Part shown: piece by piece, positions 33,858-43,330 of the stretch | Layout: each line of letters opens with the position of its first letter | Numbering within the stretch: the first letter of the stretch is position 1 | Notes under the pieces: model-generated | Told to the model about the DNA's origin: nothing | What the model saw: the letters and a program-made list of their open reading frames with translations, nothing else | Databases searched by the model: none | Assembly: GCA_944989445.1 (NCBI GenBank) | Contig: CALYLW010000209.1 | Location: 672,370 to 736,369, forward strand | Direction: 5' to 3' | Length of the DNA: 64,000 nucleotides | From: Ampullaceana balthica | Taxonomy: Eukaryota; Mollusca; Gastropoda; Lymnaeidae | Program-made: the position numbers and the translations under genes

Positions 33858-34082
33858 GAGACATAACTAAAAGTAGTGATTATGTTTAAACGCGACATTT
33901 ACAGACTGAAACAACATGATCTCCCCTGGTTTTAAAACCGGGCGCAGAGACGGTAGGGGGTGTGAACATCGACGGTTGGCGTCAACGCGTGAACTGAACT
34001 GGCACGTGAAAGAATTATAAACAAATAGTCGGTTCGGATGTCCGATTAAACTTACAAAGCAAGTAAATATAAGGGATTTAAA

Positions 34083-34460
34083 ATATGGTAACGTTTTGAG
34101 TCAATGACAAAATATGGTACAGTGTGATGTCAATGACAAAATTATGTTACAGTGTGATGTCAATGTCAAAGTTTGGTACACTTTGATGACAATTACGAAA
34201 TACGGTTCACTATAGTTTAAATGAAAAAACATGACACACGGATTAAAGGTTAAAAGAAAATAAATTAGTATCTTATGATTTTGATGACGCAATATCTTAC
34301 ACTGATGTCACAGCAAACGGGAAAATAGTCCCCAGCAAGATCTCGATTCCAGTAAAACTATTTTTAGATATATATGAATGCAACACATAATTAAAATGAT
34401 TCAAATGACAAAATATGACAATAAATGATGTTTTGAGACAAAAATGTCAAAAAGTTGAAT
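34083..34460. repeat. Degenerate ~40-bp tandem repeat
   Basis: Imperfect units with GTGATGTCAATGACAAAAT and TATGGTACA recur at 34083-34215, then decay into scattered GATGTCA/AATGACAAAATATG motifs to about 34460. Confidence 0.6.
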
Positions 34461-35473
34461 CAATGTATGCACCACACACAACAGAAAACGTGTTTTCTAC
34501 CAGAACTAATCATTTGTAGCTGACGCAAATGGCACCTCGTTAGCCGTCGAGGTAGCAGGAGGGCAAGTTTTTGGGTGGCGAGTAGCGAGCGACTCGACAG
34601 GCCTTCGGGCAGGATGAAACAAACGCCGAGTCCCGAAACTGAGCCGCTAAAGAAGCTGGGCACGAGCTCGGCACCCTGGCTGACACGACGACACCCCCCT
34701 ACTGTGCCACCCCCTCGGGGCTAGTAAGTGTAGCGTACATTCTTGTCGCCATCACTCCCCGCGAGTCCCTAATTGGGCCTGGTTCTTTCGAGACGGTATC
34801 GGATACTTCCCTGAATAGGATACCAGTAAGCCGGTCTCCCAGGAAAAAGTTAGGATTGTTTCAAACGAGTAGAGAGGAAAAGGAAGAGTTGTGGATTTTT
34901 TTAAAGAGGAAAAAAAAGGACCCTCCTCGTCCCGTTCGTTCCGAAGGTTCTGGCGTTTTAATTAAGGTATCGCCTGGTTTGTAATTAAAGAAATTATAAG
35001 AAGCTGGGCGCTAGTCCTGGCGGTGCGCGCCCTCTGGCGTCAACTACTGGTGGCGCGGGAGATTGCAGTAGACGAGAGGAAGACGAGTGATAACGTCCGC
35101 GGTGTCATCGAGTGTAGGGGGAGGGGGAGGAAGAGATGACGAGGGTCGGCCAAGGGTTTAGTACGTGAATCGAGCTCGGAGCGATGTTGGGGCGTGCGCC
35201 CTTCCCCCAACCCCACCGTGCCGGCACCCGTCCCCGGGGGAGTCTAATGAGTGGGCAGAGCCACCGATATGATACTCTCGTCTGCCCGGTCACACAGAGA
35301 CGTCGTCATTATGTTCACCGTCATCGTGTCACTACCGGCCAATCCCCGGTTATTTCAAACCAATTTTTGACAAAAGAAAATGGTCCCACGAAGCCAGACC
35401 ACGATTTTTCTCTCATGAAATACATTGACATAAATTAATTTTAATGGTTTTTAGAATTATAAAAAAAAATGCA
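34461..35473. other. No gene seen; GC-rich unique-looking DNA
   Basis: Two GC-rich blocks, about 34500-34850 and 34920-35340, with no repeat similarity elsewhere in the window. Open frames are short and unrecognised. Confidence 0.35.
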
Positions 35474-35600
35474 AAATGCGAAAGTTGTGTAAATCAAGGC
35501 AGGACTATAACATCATTTTGATGTGGTGTAAAACAAGACATCACTACATCGTGTTGATGTTGTGTAAATCTAGACAGAACACCGCCATGTTGATATTATG
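35474..35600. repeat. Imperfect ~45-bp tandem repeat, 3 units
   Basis: GTTGTGTAAATCAAGGCAGG, GTGGTGTAAAACAAGACAT and GTTGTGTAAATCTAGACAG begin successive units, each followed by CATC/CATG and TTGATRT. Confidence 0.6.
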
Positions 35601-35778
35601 TATATATTGGTTATCTCAAGTGGTAACAAAAGCTTTGTGTCCGGTCATAAAAGGACAACATTTCATCGCCCAGTGTTGTTTGTTGAACACGCCATGGTCT
35701 CTAGTGTCCACATTCATAAGAGCTTCATAGATGACACGCGATGTTGTGAGTCTCTCAAGCTGTAAGTGTTTGAAAGTA

Positions 35779-36778
35779 TTATGGTACCTCGGTAAACATC
35801 TGTTTTGGTATAAGCCCAACTTGTCGTTTGACCGAAAACTTGGTATACGACCTTTGTTTCGAATACGACCCGCTTGCTAGAACTTATATGAGTAAAAATG
35901 ACACATCGCACATGCGTTACTTTTAGAAATCACAGCACACCGCGCGATACTCATATGTGTTAGTGCGACAGTTGCTACCATAAGTGATCGACTCGCGCAA
36001 TAACTGCAAATTGTCACGTGATTTTGTGTTTTTCTTAAATTTTTAGCAAATTCTCTTGCCATGAGTTCTAATAAAATTAACGAGAGGAGCAAACCACGAG
36101 GGTCTGTAGCCTCCTCCATCCTTCGCTCTTCGGCTACTATGACGCCTTCTTTGACAACTGTGCGCCACGTAGATCGGTCTTCTGCCTTACACTCCCAGTC
36201 ACTTGTGCGTATTCTGGCTGCTTTCATGTCCCTTTGGCAGACATCTTTAAATCGCAGACGTGGGCGACCTATCTTCCTCTTTCCCTATGCCAGTTCTCCA
36301 TATAGGAGGTCCTTGGGGATGCGGCCAGGGCTCATACTTTTAACATGTCCTAGCCATCTCAGGCGTCTTTCACTAAGGATTGAGAACATGCTTTGGGTAT
36401 TGGCACGCATTTAGGACCTCATTAGGCACTTTGTCTTGCCATTTAATGCCAAGGATGCGACGTAGGCATCTCAAGTAGAAGCTATTATACATCCCCAGAG
36501 CGCAAGCTTAATAGCTTCCACTTTTATTTATATATTTTAGTATTAAGAAGTGATAAAATTATTTAATACAACCACGTCAATAAATGTATAATACGTAAAT
36601 AGCAATATGATTTTTTTCTCCATGGGAACGGGTTAATTATTTTCCCTTTTATTTCTTATGGAGCAACTACGTTTGGTATACGTCCAGCTTCTGTATACTT
36701 CCAGTTTGGTATACGTCCAGTTTGGTATACGTCCAAGGGTCTGAAACGGATTAAAGGACGTATACCGAGGTACCACTG
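35779..36778. mobile_element. TA-flanked 1-kb inverted-repeat element carrying LINE sequence
   Basis: The left end contains TGGTACCTCGGTAAAC and the right end, reverse-complemented, is CAGTGGTACCTCGGTATACG. TA flanks both (35777-35778 and 36779-36780). Near the right end GTTTGGTATACGTCCA-type motifs recur three to four times, and near the left CTTGGTATACGACC is related. These features suggest a DNA-transposon derivative with TA duplication. A retrotransposon C-terminal fragment (36059-36483, minus) occupies the middle. Confidence 0.6.
36059..36483 (-). pseudogene. Non-LTR retrotransposon C-terminal fragment
   Basis: On the minus strand: SFYLRCLRRILGIKWQDKVP, then after a frameshift NTQSMFSILSERRLRWLGHV, SPGRIPKDLLYGELA, an in-frame TAG, GKRKIGRPRLRFKDVCQRD, and finally AARIRTSDWECKAEDRSTWR. 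This RWLGHV...GRPRLRFKD arrangement is common downstream of the reverse transcriptase in jockey/RTE-type LINEs. The RT domain is absent, and at least one frameshift and one stop are present. It differs from the related C-terminal piece at 45880-46290. Confidence 0.75.
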
Positions 36779-36780
36779 TA

Positions 36781-37837
36781 TTGCAGTGTATTTTCAAATC
36801 ACTTCTTCAACTTGTAAGCAATAAAACAGAGTTGGCACTGATCTTTTAATATGTATGCCCATCAAGTTAAACTTCAAAATTAATCATTTACAACGCTCAA
36901 ATTCGGTATTGATGAAACTGTATATATTGTTTAAAATATTACCTGCATTATATTATTTAAAAAAAATAAATGATGCCATAGAACATAATATTGTCTTTCA
37001 AAGTTTCAGTATAGTTAAACCGTTCGACATTTTGTTAAACTTTTTTTGACCGGTTTTAACTATCGCTCACTAATCCTTAGTTCTGTAAACTAAACCCCGT
37101 TTTGTCCTCACCGCGCACGCACACTCGCGCACACTACCCCCTTAAGCCCTCAGCCATTCTCGGTATTTTAATCCCAATTACCGGATTAAACCGAAACGCC
37201 GTGGCGTCATTACCAACAAAAGAGAAAATTGGCATTTCTACAATTCCCCCACGCCGTTCATCCATGCATCGACCACTGCGATCCGCTGCCGGGTTCGACA
37301 TTTTGTCATAAAAGTCATTAACAAATTACCAGGACGTTCGACTGTTTTCGTAACTTCATCCAGCTCATCAGGCAATGGTGAAAAAAAGGGGGGAGGGGGA
37401 GGGCGAGCAAAGCTTCAGGTAACAGTGGTGACGCCTGAGCTCCGGAGGCGGAGTCACCAATCAAACGACGTCACCGTATCATTTCCGGGAAGCCATCGCA
37501 CGCGCCGCGTTCTTCATTTAAATCTTACCTTTCCTCTTCCGGGGAAGATCCTCTGAGAACCGCTGGCTGTGCGCCCAAGCTCCCCGCAGTTGAGCCACGA
37601 TCGTAATTGTGATTTATTTCAAGTCCAGGCTTGGAAACTAATTGTGTTTGTGGCTTTGTTATTTGAGGTCACTTGAATTTCGACAGGTATCGTGGGGTGG
37701 TGTCCGGTCTTTGCCCGAGATTTCCCGAAGTGATCCCAGCATCAGAGACGAGCTTCATGCGAGTGGCCGATGATTCGAGGGCTCGCGGACGAAAATCCCC
37801 AGCCACGCGACAATCTGATTTCTTGTGTATAAAGGCA
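36781..37837. other. No gene seen; GC-rich promoter-like patch
   Basis: 36780-37080 is AT-rich. 37100-37320 and especially 37420-37600 are GC-richer. The latter holds an imperfect inverted repeat from GGTGACGCC (about 37427) to GGAGTCACC, then CCAATCAAACGACGTCAC, which combines a CCAAT box and a CRE-like site. Confidence 0.4.
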
Positions 37838-38620
37838 TACATGCATGACGTCCTCATAAAAGCATATATGAATGACGTCCTCATAAAGGCATATATGAAT
37901 GACGTCCTCATAAAGGCATATGTGAATGACGTCCTCATAAAGGCATATGTGAATGACGTCATCATAAAGGCATATATGAATGACGTCCTCATAAAGGCAT
38001 ATGTGAATGACGTCCTCATAAAGGCATATATGAATGACGTCCTCATAAAGGCATATATGAATGACGTCCTCATAAAGGCATATGTGAATGACGTCCTCAT
38101 AAAGGCATATGTGAATGACGTCCTCATAAAGGCATATGCGAATGACGTCCTCATAAAGGCATATGTGAATGACGTCCTCATAAAGGCATATAGGAATAAT
38201 GCCCTCATAAATTCATGGTTCAATGACGTCCTCATAAAGGCATACATGCATGACGTCTTCAAAAAGTCATGTATGAATTGCGTCCTCATAAAGGCATGTA
38301 TGAATGGCGTCCACTTGAAGGCATATAGAAATGGTTTCATCATAAAGACATATGAATGACGTTCACACGAAGGCATACATGAATGACGTCATCTTACAGG
38401 CATTTATGAATGACGTACTCATAAAGACATTCATGAATGACGTCCTCATAAAGGCATATAGAAATGGTTTCATCATAACAACATATATGAATGACGATCA
38501 CTTGAAGGCATACATGAATGACGTCATCTTACAGGCATGTATGAATGACGTACTCATGAAGGCATACACGAATGACGTCCTCATTAAGGGCTATATGAAT
38601 GACGTCATCATAACGGGCAG
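37838..38620. repeat. 27-bp minisatellite with TGACGTC core, ~29 units
   Basis: The unit combines AATGACGTCCTCATAAAGG and CATATATG or CATATGTG. The first 14 or so copies are regular; from 38190 on they diverge and some lose register. Because 27 is a multiple of three, a 228-codon plus frame (9-residue DVLIKAYMN period) and a 235-codon minus frame (SFIYAFMRT period) are both open. Several units have the full TGACGTCA palindrome. Confidence 0.95.
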
Positions 38621-38624
38621 CAGG

Positions 38625-39462
38625 CACTGACCACATCCTGAGGGTTCTTCATTCACCCCTGTATTTATTTTCAATAACATGTATTGTAACACGGACACAC
38701 GGTTTTTAAACAAGTAATGAGTAAACTTTAAAACAAAAAAATCACATAAATTAACGTTTGGCCCTCTTGGAACAAGAATTAGTGCGAACATGTAATAATA
38801 AACTTGAACCGGATTAAAAATTTTGAAATCCGGCCCAATTCGGATTTTGTCGGATTTATGAAGTGAAATCCGACCGGAGCTGGATCCGGATTTGTAAAAA
38901 TGGTCGGATTCCGCATTAGTCGGCGCCGGCGCAGGAGCCGAAATACGGTACATCCCTATTTTATAAAGACATGGATTTTAATTTTTTTTTAATAAAATAA
39001 CTGCGGTAAACCATTAACCGGTTATTACATTAATTTCTCAGGAATCCAACTTTAAAACTTTACGCGGTATTTTCACTAAATTGAACTCTAGACATAGTTT
39101 TGTTGACCTGTTTAAATATTGTTTAAAATGATTTTATTTAGCCGTTGCTTTCTCGATCGAAATAAAAGCGTCTCTAGTCCATGCAAACTCCGGCCATTCA
39201 AATAAATACATGAATGCGTAAATGTTTAAAATCTGTTGTCTTCAAGGACGAGTTGATAGATGTTGGAGAAATAATCAAGATATTTTCTTTGCCCGTACCT
39301 ACAGCTGCTCTGTCGACGTTCGTATCTCGTACAATAGTTTCTCAGCTTCCTACAAGGACATCTGAAACACAAAAGCTTGGAGTTAACAAAGGGTTAAAAA
39401 TAGATAAAATAAATTCAAAAGTAAACCGTTCGAAATAGAACTTAAGCAAGATGAAAAATAAA
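38625..39462. other. No gene seen; fragment of an inverted-repeat element
   Basis: 38800-38962 is rich in TCCGGATT/GGTCGGATT motifs and ends CGAAATACGGTACATCCCTA, which resembles the right terminus of a DNA-transposon family with TAGGGATGTACCG ends. No left end was found. The rest is AT-rich. Confidence 0.35.
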
Positions 39463-39956
39463 AAAAAACGTAAAAAACCAAGTTTTTCACTAAAAATCCT
39501 TTATGTACGAGACGTAACTAAAAGAATGTTCATTATAATACTCAGCGCCAGACCATCCAGAAATACAAAATTGCAGTTGTGTCGTAAAACATGTTTAATA
39601 TAATGCGCACCGATCAGGAATATGTTTATAAAAAGAGCTGTCAATAAAATACGCACCTTATTGCGCGACAGAAAGGTTGTTCAATATAATACGCACCGCG
39701 ACGCTATATCTCAAAAAATAGCATGATACTTAGGAATAAATAAAATAATATTAAAAAATCAATAATTCAATTACGGTACATGCGATCGATCTGAAATTTT
39801 GATACATTGTTTTTATTATCGGTACAAAACTGCCTGCAAAATTTCAGCTCGCTAGCTTACGAGCAAGTGGGTTAAAAATCGATCAAAAGTTTTGGCGACA
39901 AGCAATCAAGCAATCAAGGGTGCAGACACCACGAGTTAATATAAAGGATTTAATTT
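39463..39956 (+). mobile_element. TAAATCC-ended repeat, copy 1
   Basis: Starts AAAAAACGTAAAAAACCAAG, then TTTTTCACTAAAAATCCTTT, and ends CACGAGTTAATATAAAGGAT. The inner ends TAAATCCTTTAT and ATAAAGGATTTA are inverted copies. The interior repeats an AATAYRCGCAC motif about every 60 bases. It is about 490 bp and non-coding, in direct tandem with copy 2. Confidence 0.75.
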
Positions 39957-40470
39957 AAAAAAACACGTAAAAAACCAAGTTTTTGACTATAAATCCTTTA
40001 TGTACTAGACGTACCTAAAAGAATGTTCATTATAATACGCAGCGCAAGACCATCCAAAAATACAAAATTGCAGTTGTGTCGTAATTTCGTAAAACATGTT
40101 TAATATAATGCGCACCGATCAGGAATATGTTTATAAAAAGAGTTGTCAATAAAATACGCACCTTATTGCGCGACAGAAAGGTTGTTCAATATAATACGCA
40201 CAGCGTCGCTCTATCTCAACAAATAGCATGATACATAGGAATAAATAAAATAATCTAAAAAATCAATAATTCAATTACGGTACATGCGATCGCTCTGAAA
40301 TTTTGATACATTGTTTTTTATTATCGGTACGAAACTGCCTGCAAAACTTCAGCTCGCTTGCTTATGAGAGCAAGTGGCAAGTGGGTTAAAAATCGATCAA
40401 AAGTTTTGGCGACAAGCAATCAAGCAATCAAGGGTGCAGACACCACGAGTTAATATAAAGGATTTAAAAA
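39957..40470 (+). mobile_element. TAAATCC-ended repeat, copy 2
   Basis: Nearly identical to copy 1 over its length, including CGATCAGGAATATGTTTATA, TTATTGCGCGACAGAAAGG and GGCGACAAGCAATCAAGCAA. It follows copy 1 head-to-tail with almost no spacer. Confidence 0.75.
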
Positions 40471-40511
40471 AACAAAATTTTAAACACAAAGAAAAAACAC
40501 AAATAATAACA

Positions 40512-40515
<4 letters not shown>

Positions 40516-40582
<67 letters not shown>
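40516..40582. repeat. (TA)n microsatellite
   Basis: About 33 perfect TA units directly after the two TAAATCC-ended copies. Confidence 0.97.
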
Positions 40583-40589
<7 letters not shown>

Positions 40590-40655
40590 TTCTCTTTTAG
40601 TCAATTTAATTACTTTAAATGTAATCTTTAAAATTAACTTTTCTGTTAAGAGATA

Positions 40656-40744
40656 TAATTATCTTATCTTATCTTATCTTATCTTATCTTATCTTATCTT
40701 ATCTTATCTTATCTTATCTTATCTTATCTTATCTTATCTTATCT

Positions 40745-40775
<31 letters not shown>

Positions 40776-41041
40776 TACAGACGCTCCTTCTATGCAGAAG
40801 ATAATTGCGTCCACAGACGATGACAGATGATCTGTTGGCAAGTGATGCAACATTCACAGGCCACGGCTTTGTGGGTTCCACGCATTACCCAGCCGCCTAA
40901 CTAGTGATAGGTACCCATTCGATGCTGGGTGACTCAGGGACGCCCTAGGCCCCGATAACAAATCCTTGCCTTCACATAGATTCGAACCCGTGACCATCGG
41001 TACGCCAGTCGAGCGCGCTGGCACTCGACCACCGCATCCAT
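40656..41041 (-). mobile_element. tRNA-derived SINE with LINE-derived 3' tail, copy 2
   Basis: On the minus strand from 41041: GGATGCGGTGGTCGAGTGCC (box A region), box B GGGTTCGAATCT, body GCATCGAATGGGTACCT, then GGACGCAATTATCTTCTGCA and GAAGGAGCGTCTGT, followed by about 23 GATAA units (CTTAT on plus, 40660-40774). The last part is the same as the 3' end of the LINE at 12161-12215, showing a SINE that carries its partner LINE's 3' tail. This is the best preserved copy in the window. Confidence 0.85.
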
Positions 41042-41216
41042 TAAAATAAGTATACTTTGAAACGAAATAGATGGCATGATTGTTTTTTTTGTTTTGTTTT
41101 TGTTTTAGCTGCATGGTGCTTTTGAAAATTAACTACAGGTTAAACCTTGCGATACGACAAGAGACGTGTTAGTACAACAAAGATCATCCTCTCATGTTGA
41201 TGCTGTTATGACCTTA

Positions 41217-42249
41217 CGGTAACCCAATCATAGTCACGGTAATCCAATCATAGTCACGGTAATCCAATCATAGTCACGGTAATCCAATCATAGTCACGGT
41301 AATCCAATCATAGTCACGGTAATCCAATCATAGTCACGGTAACCCAATCATAGTCACGGTAATCCAATCATAGTCACGGTAACCCAATCATAGTCACGGT
41401 AATCCAATCATAGTCACGGTAATCCAATCATAGTCACGGTAATCCAATCATAGTCACGGTAATCCAATCATAGTCACGGTAATCCAATCATAGTCACGGT
41501 AACCCAATCATAGTCACGGTAATCCAATCATAGTCACGGTAATCAAATCATAGTCACGGTAACCCAATAATAGTCACGGTAATCCAATCATAGTCATGGT
41601 AACCCAATCATAGTCACGGTAATCCAATCATAGTCATGGTAATCCAATCATAGTCACGGTAATCCAATCATAGTCATGGTAACCCAATCATAGTCACGGT
41701 AATCCAATCATAGTCATGGTAATCCAATCATAGGCACGGTAATCCAATCATAGGCACGGTAATCCAATCATATTCACGTTAATCCAATCATAGTCACGGT
41801 AATCCAATCATAGTCACGGTAACTGAATCATAGCCCCAGTAATCCAATCATAGTCCCAGTAATCCAATCATAGTCACAGTAACCCAATCATAGTCACGGT
41901 AATCCAATCATAGTCACGGTAACCCAATCATAGTCACGGTAATCCAATCATAGTCATGGTAATCCAATCATAGTCCCAGTAATCCAATCATAGTCACGGT
42001 AATCCAATCATAGTCACGGTAATCCAATCATAGTCCCAGTAATCCGATCATAGTCACGGTAACTGAATCATAGTACCAGTAATCCAATCATAGTCCCAGT
42101 AATCCAATCATAGTTCCAGTAATCCAATCATAGTCCCAGTAATCCAATCATAGTCCCAGTAATCCAATCATAGTCCCTGTAATCCAATCATAGTCCCGGT
42201 AATCCAATCATAGTCCCAGTAATCCAATCATAGTCCCAGTAATCCAATC
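41217..42249. repeat. 20-bp satellite, 51 units, CCAAT in almost every unit
   Basis: Unit AATCCAATCATAGTCACGGT. 51 units in perfect 20-bp register run from 41221 to 42240, with partial edges. AATCC/AACCC variants intermix. From about 41821 a second type ending TAGTCCCAGT appears, and it dominates after 42081, giving a two-zone structure. Confidence 0.97.
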
Positions 42250-42460
42250 GGGGTTTGTTCTTTCACGATCACATTTTTGTTTTATTTATGAAGGGAAAAC
42301 GATTTATGTATAGTAAAAAAATAATAAAAAACTCATGGACACACGCAATGGCTATGAAGGTGACATTCTGAACGTCTTTTAAACTGTTCTTGGGGTGTCC
42401 GTTTCTAGCGGCACTTTTATCATGTGGGACTTTGTTTGGAGGTCCGGTGGCACATTGTCT

Positions 42461-42712
42461 GGTGGCATAGGGTTTAATACCAAACAGTGGGGCGTAACTA
42501 TAGGTTGTAGATTCGATTAGTGGTGCTGCTATAGCATTTAGTACTAAAAGTTCTGTAGCTATGGGGTTTATTAACAAACTGTGGCGTAGCTATTTAGGGT
42601 ATAGTACAAAAAGTGGTCAGGTGCTAGGGTCTAGCACCAAACAGTGGCGTAGCCATAGGGATTGATAACAAATTGTGGCGTAGCTATAGGTTTAGGGCCA
42701 CCAGAGAAATAC
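42461..42712. repeat. Imperfect tandem repeat of hAT-end-like sequence
   Basis: At least five units carry variants of CAGTGGCGTAGCTATAGGG (for example AACAGTGGGGCGTAACTATA, AACTGTGGCGTAGCTATTTA, AACAGTGGCGTAGCCATAGG), spaced 40-60 bp. The core equals the terminus of the hAT element at 11930. Confidence 0.65.
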
Positions 42713-42837
42713 AATAAGTATACCGATGCTATGAAAAAACAACCAAAATTATAAATAAATAAACAATACAATTTTATTGTTTCCGCAATCTTAACGAAAA
42801 AAAAATGGGATTGTGCCGCACCCACGCCCTCTTTTCT

Positions 42838-42977
42838 TATGCCTCTGCTTTCTTATGCCCCTACTTTCTTATGCCACTGCTTTCTTATGCCCCTGCTTTC
42901 TTATGCCACTGCTTTCTTATGCCCCTGCTTTTTTATGCACCTGCTTTCTTATGCCCTTGCTTTTTTAGGTACCTGCT
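42838..42977. repeat. 16-bp minisatellite, ~8-9 units
   Basis: Units of TGCTTTCTTATGCCCC alternating with TGCCAC, CTCTGC and TTTTTTATG variants. Confidence 0.9.
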
Positions 42978-43149
42978 TTCGAAACTTTGATTTGAAGTTA
43001 CAGTCACACTTCTTCCTTGAATTTTGAAATCGACTTAGCCACGTGGTACAACAATGCCTCTAAATCGATATTGTTATGGGGACAAATTAGAGTCAATATA
43101 CTTTTAAAATAATATTTTTAAGCCCTAGCTCCCCCACACCCTAAAATAA

Positions 43150-43330
43150 TCTCAAAATCGTATACAATAGGATATATATGCAGAATTTTTTAGTCTTACG
43201 CTTATCCATGGTTTATGTCTAGTCTTGAATTTTTAACAGAGTTTTATTTTTAATCATGTTTTTTTTTCTTACCATTATAATCTTTTTAGGTGACGCATTT
43301 CACATTCCCAAATCTGGAAATAACTCTGGT
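43150..43330 (-). mobile_element. Degenerate LINE 3' end fragment
   Basis: The plus strand reads TATGCAGAATTTTTTAGTCT, ACGCTTATCCATGGTTTATG and TCTAGTCTTGAATTTTTAAC, the reverse complement of the GATAA-tailed LINE end (compare 511-628), without the pentamer tail. Confidence 0.5.

Larger units (their letters stand above)
29569..34080 (+). mobile_element. TAAATCC-ended repeat, copy split by a LINE
   Basis: The left part (29569-29618) reads AAAGTTTTTGACTATAAATC and ATGAGACATAACT, matching the left ends of the copies at 39463, 39957 and 45037. The right edge at 34066-34080 reads AATATAAGGGATTTA, the inverse of TAAATCCCTTATA at the left. The LINE at 29619-33857 lies between. The 200 bases right of the LINE do not match the interior of the other copies, so the right boundary is less sure than the left. 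Confidence 0.5.

Noticed and set aside
29620..33866. Plus-strand and second minus-strand frames overlapping the LINE ORF (for example 32136-32516, 33456-33692)
   Set aside because: They are shadows of the 1281-residue retrotransposon ORF or of its leader. No gag-like zinc knuckle was found in the leader to support an ORF1.
41217..42249. CRISPR-like array (regular 20-bp repeats)
   Set aside because: There are no unique spacers: repeats are contiguous, the sequence context is eukaryotic, and no cas genes are present. The same applies to the 31-, 42- and 44-bp arrays.
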